Positions 51,831 to 59,811 of a stretch of 60,368 nucleotides of DNA are shown here, one piece after another. Position numbers and translations under genes: made by a program. Where the stretch lies: contig JAISHW010000068.1 of assembly GCA_031262365.1 (NCBI GenBank), positions 1 through 60,368 on the forward strand. The letters are read 5' to 3'. Below the pieces are notes generated by a model that saw nothing but the letters and a program-made list of their open reading frames with translations, did not search any database and had not been told where the DNA came from. The stretch comes from Lentimicrobiaceae bacterium. Lineage in GTDB: Bacteria > Bacteroidota > Bacteroidia > Bacteroidales > F082. Within the stretch, counting starts at the first letter, position 1. The number at the start of each line of letters is the position of its first letter.

Positions 51831-53731
51831 CATTATGTTTGATTTTGGCTTTGTTGTTTCCTGCTCAAGCACAAAATTTAACATCGCAATCGAAAAAAGC
51901 AACAAAAGCCTATTTGAAAGCCGAAGAAGCATTCCGGAAATCGGATTTCGAAACGGCTAAAAAAAACCTCAATGAAGCCTTAAAAACTGACAGCACGTTC
52001 ATCGAAGCATGGTTGCTACTTGCTGATTATGCCGCCGAAAAAAACGATGTGTTGCTGGGAATCGAATCGCTCGAAAATGCGTTAGCCATTGACACTTTAT
52101 TTTTCCCTTACGCCAGCATTGCGTTGGCACGGTTTTACAATCAGGCAATGCAATACGAATCGGCTTTAACGCTTTTAAGCAACTTTCTAAAAAACAAGAA
52201 TTTAAATCCTCTTGTCGTAAAAAGCGCGACCGAATTGTACCAATTAGCTGTTTTTCGCGATTCGTTAGTCCGTTTTCCGGTGCAATTCGACCCAATGAAT
52301 GTCGGAAAAACTATCAACACAGCTTCCGACGAATACATCAACGTGTTGCGGCTCGAAGGCAATCAGCTAATTTTCACACGACGTTCGAACGAATCTTCCG
52401 AAACAGCTCTTATTGAACGTTTTTATCACAGCAAACTCATTGATGGCGTTTGGCAAGAAGCTGAACAATTCGAGCTAAACTGGCCGAACGAAATGCATTT
52501 AGGCGCGATGTCGGTTCGTGCCGATGGTCTTGAAATGTATTTTTCGGCATGTGGTTGGGACGATGGCTTCGGCAGTTGCGATTTGTACGTTTCGTATTTT
52601 GAAAATGGAAAATGGACAATTCCTTACAATTTAGGAAATGCGATAAACAGCATTTCGTGGGAATCGCAACCGTGCATTTCAGCTGATGGTAAAGAGCTTT
52701 ATTTCAGTTCGAAACGTAAAGGTGGAGAAGGCGGAGCTGATATCTGGAAAAGTGAAAAAGCGGAAAATGGAAAATGGAAAATGCCTGTCAATTTAGGCAA
52801 AACCATCAACACGTCGGGTAACGAAATGGCTCCATTCATGCATTCTGATGGAAAAACATTGTATTTTTCGTCGGACGGACATTTTGGAATGGGAAATTAC
52901 GACTTGTTTGTCGTGCGAAAAAATATAGATGGGACGTGGGGAAAGCCCGTAAACCTTGGATTTCCTGTTAATACACCGGACGACGAAATTAATTTCGTTG
53001 TCGAAGCCTCCGGCGAAAAAGCGTGGATTTCGGCAAACAAAGCGGATAGTTTTGGCGGTTTCGATAGTTACACTTTCGAATTAGATGCGCATTTTCGTCC
53101 CGATCCTGTCAGCTACATTAAGGGTTTTGTTTATGATAAAGAAACGCAGAAACCGCTTCAGGCGCAACTCACACTTGCCGATCCTTACACGGAAGAAGTT
53201 TTGATTGCTACAGAAAGTAATGCCGACGGCTCGTTTTTCGTAGCGTTACCATCGAAAACTTCGTATGCACTTGAAATTCGAAAACAAACGTATTTGTTTT
53301 ACCAAGAAGCAATTTTCCCAACCTCAACTTCCGAAACAAAACCATTCGAACTACACGTATATTTAGAACCTATTGCCGAAGGAAAAAGCGTTTTGTTGCG
53401 AAACATCCACTTTGAATTTAATAGCGCAATGCTTTCCGAAAGTTCGAATGCCGGAATAGCCATGCTCAAAACGTTTCTCGAAAATAATTCGTTGCTGACA
53501 ATCGAACTTTCGGGGCATACCGACAATATTGGCGATGAAGATTTCAATCTCAAACTTTCCGAAAACCGAGCAAAAGTTGTCAAAGAAGCCCTTGTTAAAC
53601 TCGGTATCGACCCCAATCGAATCGCAACGAAAGGCTACGGAAGTTCACAGCCCATCGCGCCAAACGATTCGGAAGCAAACCGCGCACTGAACAGACGGAC
53701 GGATATGAAAATTTGTCTTGTCCTAAAATAG
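51785..53731 (+). CDS. PorE-like TPR / PD40 / OmpA-family envelope protein
   Basis: A 648-residue exported protein with the same plan as the protein encoded at 8402. It has a signal peptide (IALCLILALLFPAQAQ), TPR helices (about 35-150, KATKAYLKAEEAFRKSDFET), PD40 propeller strands (about 175-420, ELYFSSKRKGGEGGADIW and TLYFSSDGHFGMGNYDLF), and a carboxypeptidase-regulatory-like domain (about 440-520, GFVYDKETQKPLQAQLT). An OmpA_C domain ends it (about 530-645, IELSGHTDNIGDEDFNLKL, NRRTDMKI). It lacks the extra domain of the other. The ATG at 51785 lies 46 bp inside queE; earlier starts are possible but would weaken the signal peptide. It may belong to the type IX apparatus or to general peptidoglycan anchoring. 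Confidence 0.83.
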   Translation: MAHQLAKPQIHAYSIALCLILALLFPAQAQNLTSQSKKATKAYLKAEEAFRKSDFETAKKNLNEALKTDSTFIEAWLLLADYAAEKNDVLLGIESLENALAIDTLFFPYASIALARFYNQAMQYESALTLLSNFLKNKNLNPLVVKSATELYQLAVFRDSLVRFPVQFDPMNVGKTINTASDEYINVLRLEGNQLIFTRRSNESSETALIERFYHSKLIDGVWQEAEQFELNWPNEMHLGAMSVRADGLEMYFSACGWDDGFGSCDLYVSYFENGKWTIPYNLGNAINSISWESQPCISADGKELYFSSKRKGGEGGADIWKSEKAENGKWKMPVNLGKTINTSGNEMAPFMHSDGKTLYFSSDGHFGMGNYDLFVVRKNIDGTWGKPVNLGFPVNTPDDEINFVVEASGEKAWISANKADSFGGFDSYTFELDAHFRPDPVSYIKGFVYDKETQKPLQAQLTLADPYTEEVLIATESNADGSFFVALPSKTSYALEIRKQTYLFYQEAIFPTSTSETKPFELHVYLEPIAEGKSVLLRNIHFEFNSAMLSESSNAGIAMLKTFLENNSLLTIELSGHTDNIGDEDFNLKLSENRAKVVKEALVKLGIDPNRIATKGYGSSQPIAPNDSEANRALNRRTDMKICLVLK

Positions 53732-53790
53732 GTTTACACCAAAAAGAGTAAAAATGGCTCAAAAGAGTAAACTTATTTTAGAACAAGACA
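53714..53790. repeat. 23-bp inverted repeat at the edge of the defence island
   Basis: The left arm 53714-53736 covers the last codons and stop of the OmpA-family gene. The right arm 53768-53790 is its reverse complement at 21 of 23 positions. The loop contains AAAGAGTAAA twice. It could act as a bidirectional terminator, but neither arm is followed by a clear T run. Confidence 0.65.
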
Positions 53791-53850
53791 TCCGCCTTCA
53801 CGGGAGAGGTAATCGCCAATGTCATGATAGAATATTTGCGCTTTTGTTAT
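53773..53850 (-). pseudogene. fragment of a type ISP restriction-modification gene
   Basis: On the minus strand the frame reads ITKAQIFYHDIGDYLSREGG and then CLVLK stop. YHDIGDYLSRE is identical to residues 8-18 of the larger remnant at 59158-59811. There is no start codon and no downstream remainder; the last five codons come from the inverted repeat. It is a broken duplicate of the restriction gene. Confidence 0.65.
53796..53820. repeat. 25-bp direct repeat, left copy
   Basis: Identical over 25 bases (beginning CTTCACGGGAGAGG) to 59757-59781. Both copies lie in the same stretch of restriction-gene coding sequence, with lower similarity continuing about 30 bp to the right. Together they bracket the AAA ATPase and the helicase and nuclease genes. 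Confidence 0.75.
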
Positions 53851-53859
53851 ATTGCTATT

Positions 53860-55164
53860 TTAATTTTGTGTGTGTTCCAATAACCAATCTATCACGTTCA
53901 ATTTGCGTATCCCGTCATAGACGGGGTTAAGGTCGTAGTCCATCGTAAGCAGATACTTAGGATTGGAGTCGTTGATGGCTTTCAGTGAAGCGAGTTCCCT
54001 GTCAAGGGTGGAAGGTTCCATCGTGGAATAGGCAACTTGGTAATACGAAATGTAGCCCTTGATGTCTTCGACAACGAAGTCGACTTCTTTGTCTCGCACC
54101 TTGCCGATATAGACACGTTCGTAGCGGCGAAGTAGTTCCAAATAGATGACGTTTTCTAATAGACGACCTATATCCACCTGCATGCGTTTGGGCAAACGGG
54201 ATTGGCGGAAGCCTGTATCGGACAAATAATATTTCTCAAATGTCCTTAGAAAGCCTTTGCCTTTGAGGTCGTAACGAGGTACTCGGAAGAGGAGGAAGGC
54301 GTCGCATAAGATATTCAAGTATCTGGATACGGTCTTATTATCAATCACGACTTTCTCGCTCTTGAAGGTGTTAACGATTGAGTTTGGAGAAATCGGTGCA
54401 CCGATAGCATCAAAGAGGAAGTCTATTGTCTTGTTGAAAGCCATTTTGTTATAGACCTCTTGTCTTGTGAAGACATCCTTCTCTATAATGGTGCTCAGTA
54501 TGGCTTTGAGAATCTTCTCCGGGCGCTTATCCTCCTTATAACGCGAGGAAACGGCTTGCGGTATGCCGCCCTCATGCAAATAATCATCGAATATAGTCCT
54601 TGCATAAGCCTTTATTTCAGATTGTTGAGCTAATGTAATATCGCTTAAATTCCTAAAACTTTCACTTTGTGAGTTGTTTTTGGAATTTACAGCATACTCC
54701 AAGTACTCTGCAAAGGAGAAAGGTAAAATGCTTATCTCAATATAACGCCCTGTAAGCAAGGTTGCTAACTCTCCTGAAAGTAGGTAGGCATTGGAGCCGG
54801 TGATGTACAAATCCACATTCTCTTTGATAAAAAGGCTGTCTGCCATGCGCTCAAAGCTGGCAATGTTTTGAACCTCGTCCAAGAAGATGTAGTTCATTTT
54901 GTCCGGCACCAGCTTCGCATCAATGTGCAGGTATATCTGAACGTAATCCCCAATGGCAAGCGTCTTGATGTCCTCAAAGTTATAGAACTGGATTTGCGCT
55001 TCGTCCACATCGGGGCGTATCTCGTCCGCCAGCATCTTCAGCATGGTGGACTTCCCGCTACGACGCATACCGGTCACAACCTTGATGATATGTTGGTCTT
55101 TCCATTCACGCAGTTGCTGCATGTAGGGCTTGCGCTCAATGAGGAGGCTTCTATTATTTCCCAT
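53860..55164 (-). CDS. AAA ATPase with DUF4143 domain
   Basis: A 434-residue protein of the AAA_14/DUF4143 family, common in Bacteroidota and often next to mobile or defence genes; its role is poorly known. It has Walker A VVTGMRRSGKSTMLKML (residues about 30-46), Walker B YIFLDEVQNIASFERM, sensor LYITGSNAYLLSGELAT and LLTGRYIEISILPFSFAEYL. The C-terminal DUF4143 region has RLLENVIYLELLRRYERVYIG followed by KVRDKEVDFVVED and YYQVAYS, a PDDEXK-nuclease-like pattern. It starts one base after the helicase stop and so is the third gene of the module. Confidence 0.9.
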   Translation of the reverse strand: MGNNRSLLIERKPYMQQLREWKDQHIIKVVTGMRRSGKSTMLKMLADEIRPDVDEAQIQFYNFEDIKTLAIGDYVQIYLHIDAKLVPDKMNYIFLDEVQNIASFERMADSLFIKENVDLYITGSNAYLLSGELATLLTGRYIEISILPFSFAEYLEYAVNSKNNSQSESFRNLSDITLAQQSEIKAYARTIFDDYLHEGGIPQAVSSRYKEDKRPEKILKAILSTIIEKDVFTRQEVYNKMAFNKTIDFLFDAIGAPISPNSIVNTFKSEKVVIDNKTVSRYLNILCDAFLLFRVPRYDLKGKGFLRTFEKYYLSDTGFRQSRLPKRMQVDIGRLLENVIYLELLRRYERVYIGKVRDKEVDFVVEDIKGYISYYQVAYSTMEPSTLDRELASLKAINDSNPKYLLTMDYDLNPVYDGIRKLNVIDWLLEHTQN

Positions 55165-55165
55165 C

Positions 55166-57094
55166 TTATACTCGGTCTAAGGGTATAACATTTTCTGTTC
55201 CGAACCATTGTCTGGCCACATCAAGTACTTGGTTACTTGGAGCATGATAGAAAACTGCTAAATTTTCTTTTGCTCTGGTACAACAAACATAGAAAATTTT
55301 TTGCGTACGTTCTAAGACACTTGGTGTACCATTTCTTAAAAAGAGGTTTTCAAAATTATAATCGTTCCATTTCCCATTATCCAAAATGACTAATACATTA
55401 TTAAATTCTGTTCCTTTTGTCTTATGCTGTGTGGAAAAAGGAGTCCTGCCTTCCAAATATTCATATAATAGTTGAAACTCTTTAAAAGGGGCTTTGCGCA
55501 TACGATTCCATAAATACTCTTTATCATGAATAAATTGTTCCAATTTGTCATCTCTGAAAACGATATGATATTCATCAGCTTTATTTATAATATCTTCTAT
55601 TGTATTGGAATCAGCATGAATCAGACTATTAATGTTTTTAAGGAGATCATTCTTATCCTCAATATTAGTAATTTTGTAATCTACTTTCTTTAAGAAGTCA
55701 TGATATAATTCATTCTCATATAAATAAAGAACATCTTGTATCTTGAAGAGATGTCTTATGAGATAATCTCTTTTTGAGCCTTTTTTGTTTTCATCTTCTT
55801 CATCTTGCTTTTTGTCATCAAGCAATTGATCCTTATCCACATACACTTTAGAGAAAGTGGAGTAATCATAATTTAGTGCCATATTGTATAAATCAAGATG
55901 CTGATCAATAAAGGTCTGCATAGCATTGGTTGGCAGAATAGCTTTTAAATCCTGCCCCGTCTTCCCCAATTTTAAGATTTCTATAACTTGTCCAAAAGTA
56001 TTTGCAGAAAAATCAGTTCCTATGCTATGGCTTTTTATGTAATCTTTTATTCGCTTCTTATATGCTAAAATATAATCTTTATCGTAAATATCCATCAATG
56101 TTCTAAAGCCTGCTTTATCTGCAATTAAATTATGAGTAAGATTCAATTCTTTTGTAACCTTAGAATTATTAAAATCCCAATTATATTGTGCTGATAGAAA
56201 TTCTCTACAAGATTCAATATCTCCATCATTTGCATATAGGAACAGTATATGTCCATCTTTTATATTTCCCATAAGCATATTCGGGGCAGTATTATCGTTT
56301 GATGCTTGTTGTTGTAGCCTATCAGTTCTCAACTTATTAGCTAAATCAATGACAGATTGAGGGTTTCTTCTGTTTTGCTGTTTAAGCACTTCTTTAACAC
56401 TTCCTGTATCAATGTAGCTTTTCAAATCTCCTATACCATCTGCATATATAGATTGCATAGCATCGCCGAAAAAGCCAATAATACTTCGTTTACGCCCATT
56501 AGCGAAGTGCTCTAAAAATATCTTCACTACGTAAGGGCTTGTATCTTGGTATTCATCTATGAAAATGAACGGGTATCTATCTTTTACAATGTCACACAGC
56601 TTTGTGTATTTTCGGAACATATGCTCTGCAATAACGATAAGCTCATCATGGGATATAATGCCATTGCGAAGTCTCACATACTCCTTATACTGTATTTCTG
56701 TGACAGGTTCTTCACGATTATCATAAAAATCATCTTGCACTTCCAAAGTATCTTCTATGCGAATGCTGGCAACGTCAGCATCATTTAAAAGTTCTATGAG
56801 AGCCGTTTTCAATTCTTTCTGGAAATGTTTTATATTGTCCCACAAGAAGTCATGTATAGTAGAGACATGCAAGTTCTCATGATTAACACGCTCTTCAATC
56901 TCTTTGACCGCCGCATTGGTATAAGTCATACATGCTATCTGACGAAGAGGATTATCATTAATAACTTGTCTGATAATATTAACCAAGGAATATGTTTTGC
57001 CACTTCCGGCACCACCGCTCAATAAGAAGTTTTCTCGATTGGCAATGTGCCTCATAATTTGTTGCTCTTCAACACCTAATCTTGCTTCAACCAT
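55166..57094 (-). CDS. UvrD/PcrA-like helicase, GajB-like
   Basis: A 642-residue superfamily 1 helicase. It has motif I FLLSGGAGSGKTYSLVNII (residues about 18-36), motif Ia IACMTYTNAAVKEIEERV, motif II PFIFIDEYQDTSPYVVK, and motif III-like IIGFFGDAMQSIYADG. Motif V is FSTQHKTKGTEFNNVLVI and motif VI IFYVCCTRAKENLAVF. It overlaps the OLD nuclease gene by 19 bp. An OLD nuclease plus UvrD-like helicase pair is the composition of the Gabija anti-phage system (GajA and GajB), so GajB-like is the best name. It is longer than the best-known GajB. Confidence 0.82.
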   Translation of the reverse strand: MVEARLGVEEQQIMRHIANRENFLLSGGAGSGKTYSLVNIIRQVINDNPLRQIACMTYTNAAVKEIEERVNHENLHVSTIHDFLWDNIKHFQKELKTALIELLNDADVASIRIEDTLEVQDDFYDNREEPVTEIQYKEYVRLRNGIISHDELIVIAEHMFRKYTKLCDIVKDRYPFIFIDEYQDTSPYVVKIFLEHFANGRKRSIIGFFGDAMQSIYADGIGDLKSYIDTGSVKEVLKQQNRRNPQSVIDLANKLRTDRLQQQASNDNTAPNMLMGNIKDGHILFLYANDGDIESCREFLSAQYNWDFNNSKVTKELNLTHNLIADKAGFRTLMDIYDKDYILAYKKRIKDYIKSHSIGTDFSANTFGQVIEILKLGKTGQDLKAILPTNAMQTFIDQHLDLYNMALNYDYSTFSKVYVDKDQLLDDKKQDEEDENKKGSKRDYLIRHLFKIQDVLYLYENELYHDFLKKVDYKITNIEDKNDLLKNINSLIHADSNTIEDIINKADEYHIVFRDDKLEQFIHDKEYLWNRMRKAPFKEFQLLYEYLEGRTPFSTQHKTKGTEFNNVLVILDNGKWNDYNFENLFLRNGTPSVLERTQKIFYVCCTRAKENLAVFYHAPSNQVLDVARQWFGTENVIPLDRV

Positions 57095-59145
57095 AATAAC
57101 CCCTCCTTAATATATTCAGGTACTTGCCAATTGTCTAAGTTTTCTGTACTATGATACAGTATATCCAATGCAAAATAGGTCTTTTTCTCAATACATTCAG
57201 TAGCTAAACAAAAAGTATCCTTACTCGCATCATCAAAATATCTGCGATTCTTTAAACCTCTGAAATCGTCTTTATGCTCAGATATAAAATTCTTATTCAG
57301 ATTGATAAAAGCATCTTCAAAGCTACGAGCATTATATTCGTTTTCCAACGTTTGATAAACTACACATAGTTTTCCATTACGGTCTTTCACACATTGAGTA
57401 TTTTTAATACTAAAACATTTGTTTTCAAATGAATATGTTGTCAAATCATTCAGACTTGGATGATTAAAATAGTGTGCTATTGCTGTATTCGACGAAGACG
57501 TACCTTCAGATACACGACAAGCGCAGTTTCTACCATTATCGTTAGGCTTAACTGAATCAATATCCGTTATTATTAATGTCTTTATGCCAGTAAACTCTAT
57601 AAACTTATCGAATATTTGCGAATATGCCCCGATTTCTATAATTGATATATTTTGAGATAATAGGGGTTGGCATCCATCTTCATTGCACTCGATGTCCATT
57701 TTCTTCATAATAGTTGGAAGCAAAATCCTCTCTGTATCTCCCTCTATTAGAATTACCTTATCTGCAAAGAATATCTCTGCACGACTAATCGTCAAATATT
57801 GTTTGAGAAATTGATACTGATTAGCATCATCATAGACATTACTTAGTTCGTGCAAATTTCTAGCCACGACATTATTACTATCTACCTTTCGCAGATATTT
57901 TATATCGTCAAAATCGCTATCTGCAACGATATGAGAAGAATGAGTCGTAATAATGTACTGCAAGTTTCTACGCATTCCATCCTCTCTCACTATGCCTTCT
58001 GACAGCAATTTCTTTATGTTTTTAATAAAGATATATTGCATCTGTGGATGAGTATGCGCCTCTGGTTCTTCAATAAATAAAAGATTAATATCTGCTGGTT
58101 TTTCGGCTTTATCACGTTTAAAGACTTGAATAAGTATTTCTATCTGAAATATCATACTAATTAAATTCATATACCCTAAGCCATTGTAATATTCAGGTAA
58201 TTTATTAACTGCATCATGTTTATAAACAACAGTTGTATTCCCTTTTAGCAGCTCTCTGTGTTGTAAATCTGATATTATTTCAATTTCTGATTCATTGGGT
58301 CTAATTCCACCAAATAATTGTATTTTGGATATGGTATCACTAAACAAATCCTTATAAACATCGTTCAACTTATTATCTGTCTCGCTCAATCGATCCTTGA
58401 ATTTTTCAATAGCGTCATTTTCTTCTTCATTCGCTATTGTTTTATCATAAATCTCCGATGTTTGAGCTGACAATATTTTATTTCCATCTTTATTCGCTAC
58501 TTCTCTTTTCGCACTAATATATTGGAAATTCAAAATGGCATCAAAATTTACACCTTCTTTATCAGCATCAATATAATTATCAGCATTAATTATACCATCT
58601 TTGCTAATTTCAATGGTTTTACGACATCTTCTGAAATATTTCTGATGGTTATGAACAAGAAAATCATATATATCCTTTGCGACATAGTCACTATTTTCTC
58701 TATGTTTACCTTGTTCCTTTTGGTCAAATTCTATCCAATCATTTTTCAAATTCACATATTTGTTATAAGGTAAAGTATAGTCATATTCTAATGCAACATA
58801 AAAATTATTGGGGTCCAAATCCATCATTACCTTGGCAATGTTCTCTAAGTTGTCATCTTGAAAGTATTGAATAAACAATCGGAGAATGATACCTTTTTCT
58901 TTATAGTTATCCTCAGAAATATCTTCTCCATTCATCATCTCAACAACTTCTCGTTTGAAGTCAATATTGAAATCATCAAAATAGAAATTTTTCTTATCTT
59001 TGTTTAGGAATTTGTCCAATATAGATAAGATTGAGGTCTTACCAGTGTTATTTTTCCCTATTACCAAGGATAATTCATCTTCAATATCCATACAGAAATC
59101 TTTTAGAAGTCTGTAATTCTCGACCTGAATCTTAAATATCTTCAT
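57076..59145 (-). CDS. OLD-family ATPase/TOPRIM nuclease, GajA-like
   Basis: A 689-residue protein with an ABC-type ATPase domain split by an insert. Walker A is VIGKNNTGKTSILSIL (residues about 28-43), Walker B LLFIEEPEAHTHPQM (about 355), and the histidine switch is TTHSSHIV. A TOPRIM nuclease domain follows, with VILIEGDTERILLPTIM (about 467) and TLIITDIDSVKPN (about 525) supplying the metal-binding Glu and Asp residues. This is the class 2 OLD arrangement, followed directly by a helicase gene as in Gabija. GajA cuts DNA when nucleotide levels fall during phage replication (known for the family, inferred here). The gene is AT-rich relative to the chromosome. Confidence 0.82.
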   Translation of the reverse strand: MKIFKIQVENYRLLKDFCMDIEDELSLVIGKNNTGKTSILSILDKFLNKDKKNFYFDDFNIDFKREVVEMMNGEDISEDNYKEKGIILRLFIQYFQDDNLENIAKVMMDLDPNNFYVALEYDYTLPYNKYVNLKNDWIEFDQKEQGKHRENSDYVAKDIYDFLVHNHQKYFRRCRKTIEISKDGIINADNYIDADKEGVNFDAILNFQYISAKREVANKDGNKILSAQTSEIYDKTIANEEENDAIEKFKDRLSETDNKLNDVYKDLFSDTISKIQLFGGIRPNESEIEIISDLQHRELLKGNTTVVYKHDAVNKLPEYYNGLGYMNLISMIFQIEILIQVFKRDKAEKPADINLLFIEEPEAHTHPQMQYIFIKNIKKLLSEGIVREDGMRRNLQYIITTHSSHIVADSDFDDIKYLRKVDSNNVVARNLHELSNVYDDANQYQFLKQYLTISRAEIFFADKVILIEGDTERILLPTIMKKMDIECNEDGCQPLLSQNISIIEIGAYSQIFDKFIEFTGIKTLIITDIDSVKPNDNGRNCACRVSEGTSSSNTAIAHYFNHPSLNDLTTYSFENKCFSIKNTQCVKDRNGKLCVVYQTLENEYNARSFEDAFINLNKNFISEHKDDFRGLKNRRYFDDASKDTFCLATECIEKKTYFALDILYHSTENLDNWQVPEYIKEGLLWLKQD

Positions 59146-59157
59146 GAACTTAATTGT

Positions 59158-59811
59158 TTATAGTTTCACTTTCGGTAAATTCTTCACGATTTCCACCGTT
59201 CGGAGGCTGATGGCGATGACAGAGCGGAGCAAATCAAGGATGTAACGAGGTTGGTTGTGTTCGCGTGCCCAGTCGTTGGGGTCGTTCACGATGCCGCTGT
59301 CCTTATTGGTAGTCACTTGATAACGTTCCATCACCCATTCGATGGCGGACTTGCCGTTGACTACATATTCGTAAGCTTCGGCGGGGATGTCGCTGATAGT
59401 GATGAACGGGTTATAGATGATGCGGCTCTTGTCGCCTTTGGAGGGAAAGCGCATCTTCGTTACCTCGTAGTTGGCTGTGCCGAGCTCTACCGTGACGGGG
59501 AATTCATCGGCATGGTCTTCGTAGTGGAGGTGGAGGTCGGCGAGTTCTCGACCAGCTTTAACGTACTTCCAGAAGTCAACGGAATCATCCAACAATGGGA
59601 TGCGCGGCAACTGTTTCTTCAAGTCGGAAGCGAACTGCTCATTAAACCCTTCGTTGCGTTGATTTATCCAGTCGTTATGCTTGTTGTGATGGAGGATTTC
59701 CCATTGCATGGCAGGGTTCTCTATCGATCCCATTTTATGCAGTATCTCCAGTTTATCTTCACGGGAGAGGTAATCGCCAATATCGTGATAATATATCGTT
59801 GCCTTGCTCAT
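59158..59811 (-). pseudogene. internally deleted remnant of a type ISP restriction-modification enzyme
   Basis: An intact 217-residue frame (MSKATIYYHDIGDYLSREDK...) made of two parts of a much larger enzyme. The first (residues 1-57) has the YHDIGDYLSREDKLEIL and DWINQRNEGF pattern from the middle of type ISP helicase-methyltransferases. From FASDLKKQLPRIPLLDDSVDF to the end (SAIEWVMERYQV, NDPNDWAREH, PRYILDLLRSV) it is the C-terminal specificity/target-recognition end of the same family. The normal long stretch between them is absent. It overlaps the DUF1016 gene by 4 bp and is 12 bp from the OLD gene. A small folded protein cannot be excluded. Confidence 0.7.
59757..59781. repeat. 25-bp direct repeat, right copy
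   Basis: The partner of 53796-53820, in the 5' part of the restriction-gene remnant. The 5.96-kb spacing between the copies contains the complete nuclease, helicase and AAA genes. Confidence 0.75.
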
